Assembly: GCA_964584255.1 (NCBI GenBank)
Contig: CAZOZM010000008.1
Span: 40,343 to 104,342 of the forward strand
Direction of reading: 5' to 3'
DNA from: UBA3775 sp964584255
GTDB lineage: Bacteria; Bacillota; Clostridia; Lachnospirales; Lachnospiraceae
Length of the DNA stretch: 64,000 nucleotides
Shown: piece by piece, positions 15,419 through 23,652 of the stretch
Position numbering within the stretch: the stretch's first letter is position 1
Layout: each line of letters opens with the position of its first letter
Position numbers and translations under genes: made by a program
Notes under the pieces: generated by a model
The model's database searches: none
What the model was told of the DNA's origin: nothing
The model's input: only the letters and a program-made list of their open reading frames with translations

Positions 15419-17875
15419 ATGCAGATTAACAAAAAGGAGTTCAAGAAGAATGTTCAGGACTATCTTAAGACATTCTATCGCAGAACAGTAGAGGATGCAT
15501 CACAGCAGCAGTTGTACCAGGCAGTGGCATATGCCGTTAAGGATTATATCGTAGATGACTGGGCTGCAACACAGAAGGCTATTGAAGAGAAGGATGCCAA
15601 GACAGTTTATTATCTTTCAATGGAATTCCTTATGGGACGTGCATTGGGAAATAACATCATCAACCTTAAGGCAAACAAGGATATCAAAAAGGCACTTGCT
15701 GAACTTGGTATCGACTTAGAGAATATTGAGGAACAGGAGCCGGATCCTGCACTTGGAAACGGTGGTCTTGGAAGACTTGCAGCATGTTTCCTTGATTCTC
15801 TTGCAACACTCGGTTATCCGGCATACGGATGCGGCGTACGTTATAAATACGGTATGTTCAAGCAGGGAATCGTTGACGGTTTCCAGGTTGAAATGCCTGA
15901 TGAATGGCTTAAGGACGGAAATCCGTTCGAAATTAAGCGTTCTGAGTATGCCTGCGAAGTTAAGTTTGGCGGATATGTACGTTATACAAAGGATGAGAAC
16001 GGCAGAGAGCATTTCACACAGGAAAACTATCAGTCAGTCCGCGCAATCCCATATGATTATCCTGTAGTAGGATATGGCAACCATGTTGTTAATACACTTC
16101 GTATCTGGGATGCGGAAGCCATTGTTGATTTCAACCTTGCTGAGTTTGACAAGGGTGATTATCACAAGGCTGTTGAACAGCAGAACCTTGCACATACAAT
16201 TTGTGAAGTTCTTTATCCAAATGACAACCATTATGCAGGTAAGGAATTAAGACTTAAACAGCAGTATTTCTTTGTATCGGCATCAATTCAGAGAGCTGTT
16301 GCAAAGTATATGGAAACACATGATGACATCCGCAAGCTTCATGAAAAGGTTTGCTTCCAGTTAAATGATACACATCCAACCGTTACGGTTCCTGAACTTA
16401 TGAGAATCCTTATGGATGAGTACTACTTAAGCTGGGATGAGGCATGGGAAGTTACAAACAAGTGTTGTGCTTATACTAACCATACAATCATGGCAGAGGC
16501 TCTTGAAAAGTGGCCATTAGAGCTTTTCTCAAGACTTCTTCCTCGTATTTACCAGATCGTAGAAGAAATCAACCGTCGTTTCATTATCCTCCTTCAGGAT
16601 AAGTATCCGGGAGATTATTCCAAGATTGAAAAGATGGCTATCATCATGGATGGTCAGGTTAAGATGGCAAACCTTGCAATCGTTGCAGGTTTCAGCGTAA
16701 ACGGTGTTGCAAAACTTCATACTGAAATCCTCAAGAACGAACAGCTTAAGGATTTCTATCAGTTATGGCCTGAAAAATTCAATAATAAGACAAACGGTAT
16801 CACACAGAGAAGATTCCTTGCACACGGAAATCCTCTCCTTGCAGACTGGATTACTTCTAAGATTGGCGATGAATGGATTACAAAGCTTGATCACATGAAG
16901 GAACTCAGTGTTTATATTGATGACAAGAAGAGCCAGAAAGAGTTCATGAATATCAAGTACCAGAACAAGCTTCGTCTTGCTGAGTATATCAAGGAGCATA
17001 ACGGAATCGAAGTAGATCCACGCTCAATTTTTGATGTACAGGTTAAGAGACTTCATGAGTATAAGCGTCAGCTCCTCAACATCATGCATGTAATGTACCT
17101 CTATAATCAGCTTAAGGCTAATCCGGACATGGATTTCTATCCAAGAACATTCATCTTCGGTGCAAAGGCTTCAGCCGGTTACCGTCGTGCAAAGCTTATC
17201 ATCAAGCTCATCAACTCAGTTGCTGATGTTGTAAACAACGATAAGTCAATTGATAACAAGATTAAGGTTGTTTTCATTGAAAATTACAGAGTATCAAATG
17301 CAGAGTGGATTTTTGCCGCAGCAGATGTTTCAGAGCAGATTTCAACAGCATCCAAGGAAGCATCCGGTACAGGTAACATGAAGTTCATGCTTAACGGTGC
17401 CGTAACTCTCGGTACAATGGACGGAGCAAACGTTGAAATTGTTGAAGAAGTAGGTGCTGAAAATGCCTTCATCTTCGGACTTTCTTCTGACGAAGTAATC
17501 AATTATGAGAACAATGGCGGTTATCAGCCAAGAGAAATCTACAACACTGACAGCGATATCCGTCAGGTAATGACACAGATGATTAACGGATTCTACTCAT
17601 CTGAGGATACAGAGCTCTTCCGTGAGATTTATACATCTCTCCTTGACGGAACATATGACAGAGCAGATCAGTACTTCATTCTTAAGGATTTCCGTTCATA
17701 TGCGGAAGCACAGAAGAGAGTTGAAGAAGCTTATCGTGATGAAGAGCGTTGGGCTAAGATGGCAATGACACAGGTTGCACATGTAGGTAAGTTTACTTCT
17801 GACCGTACAATTGAAGAATATGTTCGGGATATTTGGAAGCTTGAAAAAGTTGTTGTTAAGCCTGAGGAAGCATAA
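15419..17875 (+). CDS. glgP: Glycogen/starch/alpha-glucan phosphorylase
   Basis: Uses inorganic phosphate to release glucose-1-phosphate from alpha-1,4-glucans; cytoplasmic, PLP dependent, homodimeric. The 818-aa product has the normal length of GT35 enzymes. The active-site signature EASGTGNMKFMLNGA, containing the PLP-binding Lys, is at about 655-669, and the glucose-site sequence GNGGLGRLAACFLDS is at about 112-126. The start at 15419 is preferred because GGAGG is 6 bases upstream; the ATG at 15407 lies within that signal. Codon use is strongly biased (CTT, GCA, AAG), suggesting high expression. It follows ileS by 24 bp with no terminator visible between them. Confidence 0.97.
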   Translation: MQINKKEFKKNVQDYLKTFYRRTVEDASQQQLYQAVAYAVKDYIVDDWAATQKAIEEKDAKTVYYLSMEFLMGRALGNNIINLKANKDIKKALAELGIDLENIEEQEPDPALGNGGLGRLAACFLDSLATLGYPAYGCGVRYKYGMFKQGIVDGFQVEMPDEWLKDGNPFEIKRSEYACEVKFGGYVRYTKDENGREHFTQENYQSVRAIPYDYPVVGYGNHVVNTLRIWDAEAIVDFNLAEFDKGDYHKAVEQQNLAHTICEVLYPNDNHYAGKELRLKQQYFFVSASIQRAVAKYMETHDDIRKLHEKVCFQLNDTHPTVTVPELMRILMDEYYLSWDEAWEVTNKCCAYTNHTIMAEALEKWPLELFSRLLPRIYQIVEEINRRFIILLQDKYPGDYSKIEKMAIIMDGQVKMANLAIVAGFSVNGVAKLHTEILKNEQLKDFYQLWPEKFNNKTNGITQRRFLAHGNPLLADWITSKIGDEWITKLDHMKELSVYIDDKKSQKEFMNIKYQNKLRLAEYIKEHNGIEVDPRSIFDVQVKRLHEYKRQLLNIMHVMYLYNQLKANPDMDFYPRTFIFGAKASAGYRRAKLIIKLINSVADVVNNDKSIDNKIKVVFIENYRVSNAEWIFAAADVSEQISTASKEASGTGNMKFMLNGAVTLGTMDGANVEIVEEVGAENAFIFGLSSDEVINYENNGGYQPREIYNTDSDIRQVMTQMINGFYSSEDTELFREIYTSLLDGTYDRADQYFILKDFRSYAEAQKRVEEAYRDEERWAKMAMTQVAHVGKFTSDRTIEEYVRDIWKLEKVVVKPEEA

Positions 17876-17909
17876 TTCCGCAAAAACCGGTTAAGAACAT
17901 ACAATTATA

Positions 17910-17955
17910 AAAGCTCCGGTGGAGTCGAAATAACGGCTTTGCCGGAGCTTTATAT
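17910..17955 (+). terminator. Terminator-like hairpin after glgP
   Basis: AAAGCTCCGG pairs perfectly with CCGGAGCTTT around a 22-base loop. The T tract is short (TTTATAT). Confidence 0.6.
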
Positions 17956-18059
17956 GTTTGGAAGAATCCGCAAAGATACCGGCGGTTTATATCCACTATA
18001 AGAAGTATAAACGGGTTAATAATATAACAAGAGAAGAAAAACAAAAAGCGGGGTTTAAT

Positions 18060-18446
18060 ATGTCTGAAAAAGTGATGATGACTCACGAAGAAATGCATAA
18101 AGCAGGGATTGAACATGTCCATGAGCATACGGAAGTTTCCTGTGACGGTAGTGAAACCGTGAAGGGGCATGTCCATGCACATACACATTCACATACGCAG
18201 ACAAAGGCAGTTCTAAACCGTATGTCAAAAATAATCGGTCATATGGAACATGTAAAGGGCATGGTTGAGGACGGAAGGGACTGCAGTGAAGTACTTGTAC
18301 AGCTTGCAGCAGTGAAATCCGCCATAGCCAGTGTGAGTAAGGTGATACTTAAGGATCACATTGACCATTGCATGGTAGATGCCGTAATGGAAAATGACAT
18401 ACAGACCATAGAAGAATTAAAAAATGCAATAGATAAATTTTTATAA
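18060..18446 (+). CDS. CsoR/RcnR-family metal-sensing repressor with His-rich N-terminus
   Basis: Small helical DUF156-family repressor that releases DNA on binding metal. The 128-aa product has an extended N-terminal region with many histidines (HVHAHTHSHTQ at about 39-49), then the CsoR core (about 50-128). The core carries the CsoR-type ligand set: Cys in RDCSEVL, and His and Cys in DHIDHC with the xHxxxC spacing of copper CsoR and nickel InrS. The His-rich arm and the convergent cbiM-cbiQ-cbiO operon argue for nickel or cobalt rather than copper. The start at 18060 is used because upstream in-frame sequence is not CsoR-like; only a weak GCGGGG precedes it. The metal identity is inferred. 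Confidence 0.85.
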   Translation: MSEKVMMTHEEMHKAGIEHVHEHTEVSCDGSETVKGHVHAHTHSHTQTKAVLNRMSKIIGHMEHVKGMVEDGRDCSEVLVQLAAVKSAIASVSKVILKDHIDHCMVDAVMENDIQTIEELKNAIDKFL

Positions 18447-18454
18447 TGCAGAGG

Positions 18455-19207
18455 TTATAGGCCGCATCTGCTGAATGATAAGGGGAGTTCCAGGGAGTTA
18501 TTCTCGAGGAGCTCCTTATTTTTTAATATGTCCTCGGAATCACCGTCTGCGACAAGACGGCCGTCAGAAATAAGGATTACCCTTTTACAGGTTTCATAGA
18601 TGAAATCGAGGTCATGGGAGGCGATTATCATTGATTGAGAAAGAGAATTTACGATTCGTATCAGATTTCGTCGATTTTTTGGGTCGAGAGCGGCGGAGGG
18701 CTCATCCATCAGAATAAGTTCCGGTTCCATTGACAGGATGGTTGAAATTGCCGCAAGTTTTTTCTCGCCTCCGGAAAGCTGCATGACATGCCGTTTGGCG
18801 AGGTGAGAAATGCCGGTTGTCTCAAGGGCACATAGGGTAAGCTTTTCAACCTCATTCGGAGAAAACTTCATGCAGGAAGGTCCGAAAGCCACATCTTCGT
18901 AGACGGAGGCCGTAAAAAGCTGATTTTCGGAGTCCTGAAAAACATAGCCGGTTTTTTTCCTTATTTCTTTCAGGTTCTTTTTCTGTAACGGAAGGTCGAA
19001 AATCCTTATGCTGTCTGAATTTGGAAGGGAATCCGATGAGGGAAGGATTCCTACCAGGAGTTTAAGAAGTGTGGATTTTCCCGCACCGTTTGCACCTATA
19101 AGCCCGAGATGTTCACCTCTGTCGAGTGAAAAACTGATGTCATCGAGAATTATATTGCCGCCGGGATAGGAATAAGCCGGATTTTTTATTTCAACAACAG
19201 GATTCAT
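18455..19207 (-). CDS. cbiO: Energy-coupling factor nickel/cobalt transporter ATP-binding protein
   Basis: ATPase of the CbiMNQO-type importer. The 250-aa sequence has Walker A GANGAGKST (about 38-46), the Q-loop (FQDSENQLF), the ABC signature LSGGEKK, and Walker B LILMDEPSAALDP, with the switch His in ASHDLDF. Last gene of the minus-strand operon cbiM-cbiQ-cbiO; its start overlaps the end of cbiQ by 4 bp. Its 3' end faces the CsoR-family gene across only 8 bp, with no terminator visible between them. Confidence 0.94.
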   Translation of the reverse strand: MNPVVEIKNPAYSYPGGNIILDDISFSLDRGEHLGLIGANGAGKSTLLKLLVGILPSSDSLPNSDSIRIFDLPLQKKNLKEIRKKTGYVFQDSENQLFTASVYEDVAFGPSCMKFSPNEVEKLTLCALETTGISHLAKRHVMQLSGGEKKLAAISTILSMEPELILMDEPSAALDPKNRRNLIRIVNSLSQSMIIASHDLDFIYETCKRVILISDGRLVADGDSEDILKNKELLENNSLELPLSFSRCGL

Positions 19208-19980
19208 AAAAACTGCACCTTTCTGAATATGATTATAAGAACGAGAGAGAGGATCAGAAAAACATAGTCCGATTTTTTCGGATAAACTTTTTTCTGAAAG
19301 TAGTTATCGCCGTCGAAACCGCGAAGACACATGCTTTGATGAATCTCAGCCGCGCGGTCCATGCTTCGTAGAAGCAGATTCCCCACGAAGGAGCCCCAAA
19401 AAGCAATGCTGATTCCCTTTTGACCGCCTGAACGGAGTCTGTAAGAGGAAAAGAGGGCGGAAGTTTCTTTCATGAGAAGGCTGATATATCTGTATGTAAG
19501 TAAAAAAACGGTTACGGGCAGTGTCGGAACGTGGAGTCTTCGCAATGCAAAGCAGAGGCTGTCAATTCCGGTGGAGGCTATCAGTATGTACCCGGCCAAA
19601 ACGGCAAGAATGCCTTTCATTATGAGAGTCAGAAAAGAAATCATGCCTTCGGTTATGGGGATACCGCAAAGAGAGCCGGCCATATTGCGTTCGAGGAAGG
19701 GATTCGCTATGCCCATGATAAGAATAAGGGGTAAAATGCGTCGCAGACGACGGAACGCATGACGATAGGACAGATCTCCGATTCCAAACATGATAATCGG
19801 ATAAACCGACATCAAAAGAAGTCTTGTGACATCATGTTTATCACAGGTCATTACTGCCACGAGATAGAAAACGGTAATAATCAGTTTAAAAAGGGGATAC
19901 CTTTCATTAAGCATGGTATCCCTTTGTGAAATCTGTTCTAAAGAGTTAAATTCGCTGATTGGATTATTTTGGTTGCTCAT
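19204..19980 (-). CDS. cbiQ: Energy-coupling factor transporter transmembrane protein CbiQ
   Basis: Membrane component that couples CbiO to the CbiM substrate-binding protein. The 258-aa protein has about five membrane segments and the conserved cytoplasmic signature containing SMCLRGFDG near residue 217. The start at 19980 is chosen from an AGAGGA ribosome binding site 5 bases upstream; longer in-frame starts lie inside the cbiM coding sequence. With this start the gene still overlaps cbiM by 17 bp, consistent with coupled translation. Confidence 0.92.
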   Translation of the reverse strand: MSNQNNPISEFNSLEQISQRDTMLNERYPLFKLIITVFYLVAVMTCDKHDVTRLLLMSVYPIIMFGIGDLSYRHAFRRLRRILPLILIMGIANPFLERNMAGSLCGIPITEGMISFLTLIMKGILAVLAGYILIASTGIDSLCFALRRLHVPTLPVTVFLLTYRYISLLMKETSALFSSYRLRSGGQKGISIAFWGSFVGNLLLRSMDRAAEIHQSMCLRGFDGDNYFQKKVYPKKSDYVFLILSLVLIIIFRKVQFL

Positions 19981-20980
19981 ATGAATCCTCTTTTTTTCTG
20001 AGTCCGAGGTGGCGCAGCAGCCTGCAGATAAGCATAAAGCAGGCAAGAATGATTACGCAGCCGACTATACCGGACATTATCGTGCCGGCAATTTCACCGG
20101 CTCCGGCAAGTGAGTAATCCGGAAGCAGGGATGTCTTTTCTTGAACGGATGCAAAGAATTGCTGAAGTTTTCCGCCGGATTTAAGCTCATCGGTTCCCAT
20201 AACTTTTTCAAGTGACCATTCAAGACCATCGGGATGAGAAGATGCAAGAAGTGAAATGCCGCCGCCGATTACAAGCGCGGTTGCGGCAAGAACCGTAAGC
20301 ATCTCTCTGAATGAAAACCTGTTTTGGGAATCAGAGGAAGAACTGCTCCAGAGCAGAGACGGTCTTTTTTCATATATAAAACAGAGGACGGCCGCGGTAA
20401 TCAGTCCCTCAATCAGTCCGATTATGAGATGTATCGGCTGCATGAATGACAGAAATACACGGAAAGGAAGGGAAGTTATTCCTGAGAGAAGAGTTTCAAG
20501 CACGACCGAAAAAGAACCGAGCTGGAGCGAAATTATGCATCCCAGCACGGAAGCGGCGGTGATCCTTCCTTTGTTCATGCGCTTACCGGTCAGAGGTTTC
20601 CAAATAAGAAAGGCTCCGACAAAGCAACCGTAAAAAGCCATGTTCCAGATGTTCGCGCCGAGAGCCATCAGACCTCCGTCGGCAAAAAGCAGACACTGAA
20701 TGAACAGTATTCCAATCATGGTTATAAAGCCGGCATAGGGACCGAGTACGGCTGAAGCGAGCATGCCGCCGCAAAGATGACCGGAAGAACCGGTTCCTGG
20801 AATTGTAAAATTTACCATTTGGGCAGCGAAAATAAACGCACCCATGACACCCATTGTTGGGATTTTGGATATATCATCATCATTTTTCAGTTTTCTGACG
20901 GAGCAGGCGGCTGCGATACCTGAAGCGGTATACATAACTGCGGCAACCGCAGGTGCCGTCAGGGCGTCTGACATATGCAT
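19964..20980 (-). CDS. cbiM: CbiM-type nickel/cobalt transport protein with C-terminal PDGLE (CbiN-like) domain
   Basis: Substrate-specific membrane component of the Ni/Co ECF importer. The N-terminus MHMSDAL supplies the conserved metal-chelating amino terminus and His2. The motif FTIPGTGSSGHLCGG (about 58-72) is the conserved CbiM/NikM metal-site region. The CbiM core is about 1-205. It is followed by a C-terminal module with two membrane segments around a PDGLEW motif (about 255-338), the CbiN-like PDGLE domain, so CbiM and CbiN functions are fused in 338 aa. GGAGG lies 7-8 bases before the ATG. A G/C-tract inverted repeat sits about 60-75 bp upstream. Confidence 0.92.
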   Translation of the reverse strand: MHMSDALTAPAVAAVMYTASGIAAACSVRKLKNDDDISKIPTMGVMGAFIFAAQMVNFTIPGTGSSGHLCGGMLASAVLGPYAGFITMIGILFIQCLLFADGGLMALGANIWNMAFYGCFVGAFLIWKPLTGKRMNKGRITAASVLGCIISLQLGSFSVVLETLLSGITSLPFRVFLSFMQPIHLIIGLIEGLITAAVLCFIYEKRPSLLWSSSSSDSQNRFSFREMLTVLAATALVIGGGISLLASSHPDGLEWSLEKVMGTDELKSGGKLQQFFASVQEKTSLLPDYSLAGAGEIAGTIMSGIVGCVIILACFMLICRLLRHLGLRKKEDSYEQPK

Positions 20981-21038
20981 AAGTGTACCTCCGATAGCAA
21001 TCTTTCCGGGTCATGCTAGCAGAATCGGAAAGTCTCCG

Positions 21039-21057
21039 CAAGCCCCCAGGGGGGTTG
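21039..21057 (-). promoter_or_regulatory. G/C-tract inverted repeat, candidate operator for the CsoR/RcnR-family repressor
   Basis: CAAGCCCCC-A-GGGGGGTTG is a 19-bp inverted repeat with 8 of 9 positions paired. Uninterrupted C and G tracts of this kind are the recognised DNA targets of CsoR/RcnR/InrS-type repressors. It lies between the cbiM start and the groES promoter. The His-rich CsoR-family protein encoded at the other end of the cbi operon is the obvious candidate to bind it. A further hairpin, CTTTCCG/CGGAAAG (minus strand), lies between this site and cbiM. Confidence 0.6.
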
Positions 21058-21103
21058 AAAAAAAGCCGGTTTTGTCGGAGTTTAGAAAATATTCACAAAA
21101 TAG

Positions 21104-21130
21104 TTAGCACTCAAACCTTGACAGTGCTAA
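21104..21130 (+). promoter_or_regulatory. CIRCE element (HrcA operator) of groESL
   Basis: TTAGCACTC-N9-CAGTGCTAA matches the CIRCE consensus TTAGCACTC-N9-GAGTGCTAA at 17 of 18 positions. HrcA repressor binds this site and releases it during heat shock. hrcA is not in this window. Confidence 0.96.
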
Positions 21131-21146
21131 CAACTAGTGATATAAC
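21118..21146 (+). promoter_or_regulatory. Sigma-A promoter of groESL overlapping CIRCE
   Basis: TTGACA (21118-21123), 17 bp, TATAAC (21141-21146). The -35 lies inside the CIRCE element, so HrcA binding would block RNA polymerase directly. The transcript has a leader of about 140 nt. Confidence 0.9.
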
Positions 21147-21290
21147 TTTGAATGTACACAGGAAAAGGGCTTCAAAACTGACAGAGCAGAGGAAAAGGAA
21201 CAGAACAACCTCACTGTCAGGTTAGAAATCCTAAACAGGTACATATGGCTCAGAAAACTAAGCGTGTTTATTATAAGGAGGTTAACGGTT

Positions 21291-21578
21291 ATGAAATTAG
21301 TACCATTGGGTGACAAGGTAGTTTTAAAAGAGAAAGAGGCTGAAGAAACAACTCAGTCCGGAATCATTCTTGCAAAAAGTGCGCAGGAAAAACCACAGGA
21401 GGCTGTTGTAATTGCAGTCGGACCCGGCGGAGTGGTTGACGGAAAAGAAATCGTCATGCAGGTAAAAGAGGGAGACAATGTAATCTATTCCAAGTATGCC
21501 GGAACAAAAGTTAAGCTTGGCAGCGAAGAATATACAATCGTTTCACAGAAAGACATTATCGCACTCGTGACAGAATAA
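21291..21578 (+). CDS. groES: Co-chaperonin GroES
   Basis: 10-kDa lid of the GroEL folding chamber. The 95-aa product MKLVPLGDKVVLKEKEAEE has the expected length, the mobile loop region (EETTQSGIILAKSAQEKPQ, about 17-35) and the roof segment GGVVDGKE. AAGGAGG lies 8 bases before the ATG at 21291; an upstream in-frame start at 21264 has no such signal. It is first in the CIRCE-controlled groES-groEL operon. Confidence 0.98.
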   Translation: MKLVPLGDKVVLKEKEAEETTQSGIILAKSAQEKPQEAVVIAVGPGGVVDGKEIVMQVKEGDNVIYSKYAGTKVKLGSEEYTIVSQKDIIALVTE

Positions 21579-21653
21579 AATGAAATGTTCGGACCGGGGA
21601 TGCAGACGGCAGACACCCGGCATAAAACAGCTGATTGAATGGAGGACAAAAAA

Positions 21654-23270
21654 ATGGCTAAAGAAATTAAGTATGGCGCAGAAGCCAGAGCAGCATTAAG
21701 AGGCGGTGTAGACACACTTGCAAATACAGTAAGAGTTACTCTCGGACCAAAAGGAAGAAATGTAGTTCTTGATAAATCCTATGGCGCACCACTCATAACA
21801 AACGACGGTGTTACAATTGCAAAGGAAATTGAACTTCCGGATGCATTTGAGAACATGGGAGCACAGCTTGTTAAGGAAGTTGCCACAAAGACAAATGACG
21901 TGGCAGGAGACGGAACAACAACAGCTACGGTTCTTACACAGGCAATGGTTGCTGCAGGTATGAAGAATCTTGAAGCAGGTGCAAATCCTATCGCACTCCG
22001 TCGCGGTATGAAAAAGGCTACCGATGCTGCCGTAGAAGCTATCACAAGAATGAGCCAGGTGGTAAACGGCAAAGACCAGATTGCGAAAGTTGCAGCAATT
22101 TCCGCAGGAGATGAAGAAGTAGGTAAGATGGTTGCCGATGCCATGGAAAAAGTTTCAAAAGACGGCGTAATCACAATCGAAGAATCCAAGACAATGCAGA
22201 CAGAACTTGATGTTGTTGAAGGAATGCAGTTCGACAGAGGTTATATTTCAAACTATATGTGTACTGATATGGACAAAATGGAAATCAATATGGATGATCC
22301 GTTTATCCTTATAACAGACAAGAAGATTTCAAATATTCAGGATATACTTCCTGTACTTGAAACAATAATGAAGATGAGCGGAAAGCTCCTCATCATTGCT
22401 GAGGATGTTGAAGGTGAAGCATTAAGCACTCTCGTAGTAAATAAGCTTCGTGGCGTACTTAATGTTGCAGCAGTTAAGGCTCCGGGATATGGTGACAGAA
22501 GAAAAGAAATGCTTCAGGACATCGCAATTCTTACCGGTGGTCAGGTAATCTGCCAGGATCTCGGACTTGATCTTAAGGATACAACAATTGAACAGCTCGG
22601 CCGCGCTAAGTCAATTAAGATTACAAAGGAAAATACCGTAATCGTTGACGGTGCAGGTGATTCATCGGAAATCGCTGCAAGAGTTGAACAGATTAAGGCT
22701 CAGTATGAGGAATCAACTTCAACATTTGATAAGGAAAAACTTCAGGAAAGACTTGCCAAGCTTGCAGGCGGAGTAGCCGTAATCCGTGTCGGAGCAGCTA
22801 CTGAAATTGAGATGAAGGAAGCAAAACTTCGTATGGAAGATGCTCTTAATGCAACAAAGGCAGCAGTTGAAGAAGGAATTATTGCCGGAGGCGGATCCGC
22901 TTACATCCATGCAACAAAGGAAGTTGCAAAAGTAGCTGAAACACTTCAGGGTGATGAAAAAACAGGTGCAAATGTAATTCTTAAGGCACTTGAAGCACCT
23001 CTTTACTACATTGCTGAAAATGCAGGACTTGAGGGTGCCGTAATAATCAATAAAGTTAAGGAATCAGAAGAGGGAATCGGTTTTGATGCTGCAACAGACC
23101 GCTATGTGAACATGGTTTCAGCCGGAATCCTTGATCCGGTTAAGGTAACAAGAACAGCTCTTCAGAACGCAACAAGTGTTGCATCCACACTTCTTACAAC
23201 AGAATCAGTAGTTGCAAACATTAAAGAGCCAGCTCCTGCAATGCCTGCAATGAATCCGGATATGATGTAA
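21654..23270 (+). CDS. groEL: Chaperonin GroEL (Hsp60)
   Basis: Forms the tetradecameric folding chamber with GroES. 538 aa, normal length. Conserved features: VTLGPKGRNV at about 28-37, the ATP-site GDGTTTATVL beginning at Gly85, and a Met-rich tail (MPAMNPDMM) close to the usual GGM tail. The start at 21654 follows GGAGGACAAAAAA; an in-frame ATG at 21639 lies upstream of that ribosome binding site and is rejected. Co-transcribed with groES (75-bp gap) and closed by a strong terminator. Codon bias indicates high expression. Confidence 0.98.
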   Translation: MAKEIKYGAEARAALRGGVDTLANTVRVTLGPKGRNVVLDKSYGAPLITNDGVTIAKEIELPDAFENMGAQLVKEVATKTNDVAGDGTTTATVLTQAMVAAGMKNLEAGANPIALRRGMKKATDAAVEAITRMSQVVNGKDQIAKVAAISAGDEEVGKMVADAMEKVSKDGVITIEESKTMQTELDVVEGMQFDRGYISNYMCTDMDKMEINMDDPFILITDKKISNIQDILPVLETIMKMSGKLLIIAEDVEGEALSTLVVNKLRGVLNVAAVKAPGYGDRRKEMLQDIAILTGGQVICQDLGLDLKDTTIEQLGRAKSIKITKENTVIVDGAGDSSEIAARVEQIKAQYEESTSTFDKEKLQERLAKLAGGVAVIRVGAATEIEMKEAKLRMEDALNATKAAVEEGIIAGGGSAYIHATKEVAKVAETLQGDEKTGANVILKALEAPLYYIAENAGLEGAVIINKVKESEEGIGFDAATDRYVNMVSAGILDPVKVTRTALQNATSVASTLLTTESVVANIKEPAPAMPAMNPDMM

Positions 23271-23333
23271 TTTGTGAAAAACAGTGAACATTGATTTTTT
23301 AGTTGAAGGCTGCAAATAATAGTTGGAAAAAGA

Positions 23334-23376
23334 AAAATCCCTCCTTACCGGATACCCGGTAAGGAGGGATTTTTTA
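23334..23376 (+). terminator. Strong intrinsic terminator of groESL
   Basis: AAATCCCTCCTTACCGG pairs with CCGGTAAGGAGGGATTT around a 4-base loop, followed by TTTTATTT. Confidence 0.97.
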
Positions 23377-23573
23377 TTTCCTGCTCAAAAAAATACAGAT
23401 TGAAGTACTTCGATATTCAAAGCAGTATACCTCTGTATGACTGAGAAAGATATTATATTTTCAACGAATCACCACAAATCCTTAATAAAAGTTTAAAAAG
23501 ATAGGATAATATGTGGATTTACTGAAAAATAAATATGTGGTAAACTGTATGAGGTTAAATAGGGGTTATGGGA

Positions 23574-23600
23574 GCATTGTGGAAAAAACAATGCTTTTTG
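23574..23600 (+). terminator. Short terminator-like hairpin in the metH leader
   Basis: GCATTGT/ACAATGC with a GGAAAAA loop, followed by TTTTTG, lies about 55 bp before metH. It could be an attenuator or end a short transcript. No SAM, cobalamin or S-box riboswitch consensus was seen in 23377-23652, and no convincing sigma-A promoter could be picked in this AT-rich stretch. Confidence 0.5.
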
Positions 23601-23652
23601 TCGTATAAAAAAGTAAGCGGCTGTTAGCAATGACGGTCAGAAAGGTTAATAA

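Noticed and set aside
23377..23652. Possible SAM or cobalamin riboswitch before metH
   Set aside because: Expected by gene context, but no conserved S-box or B12-box sequence or fold could be found.
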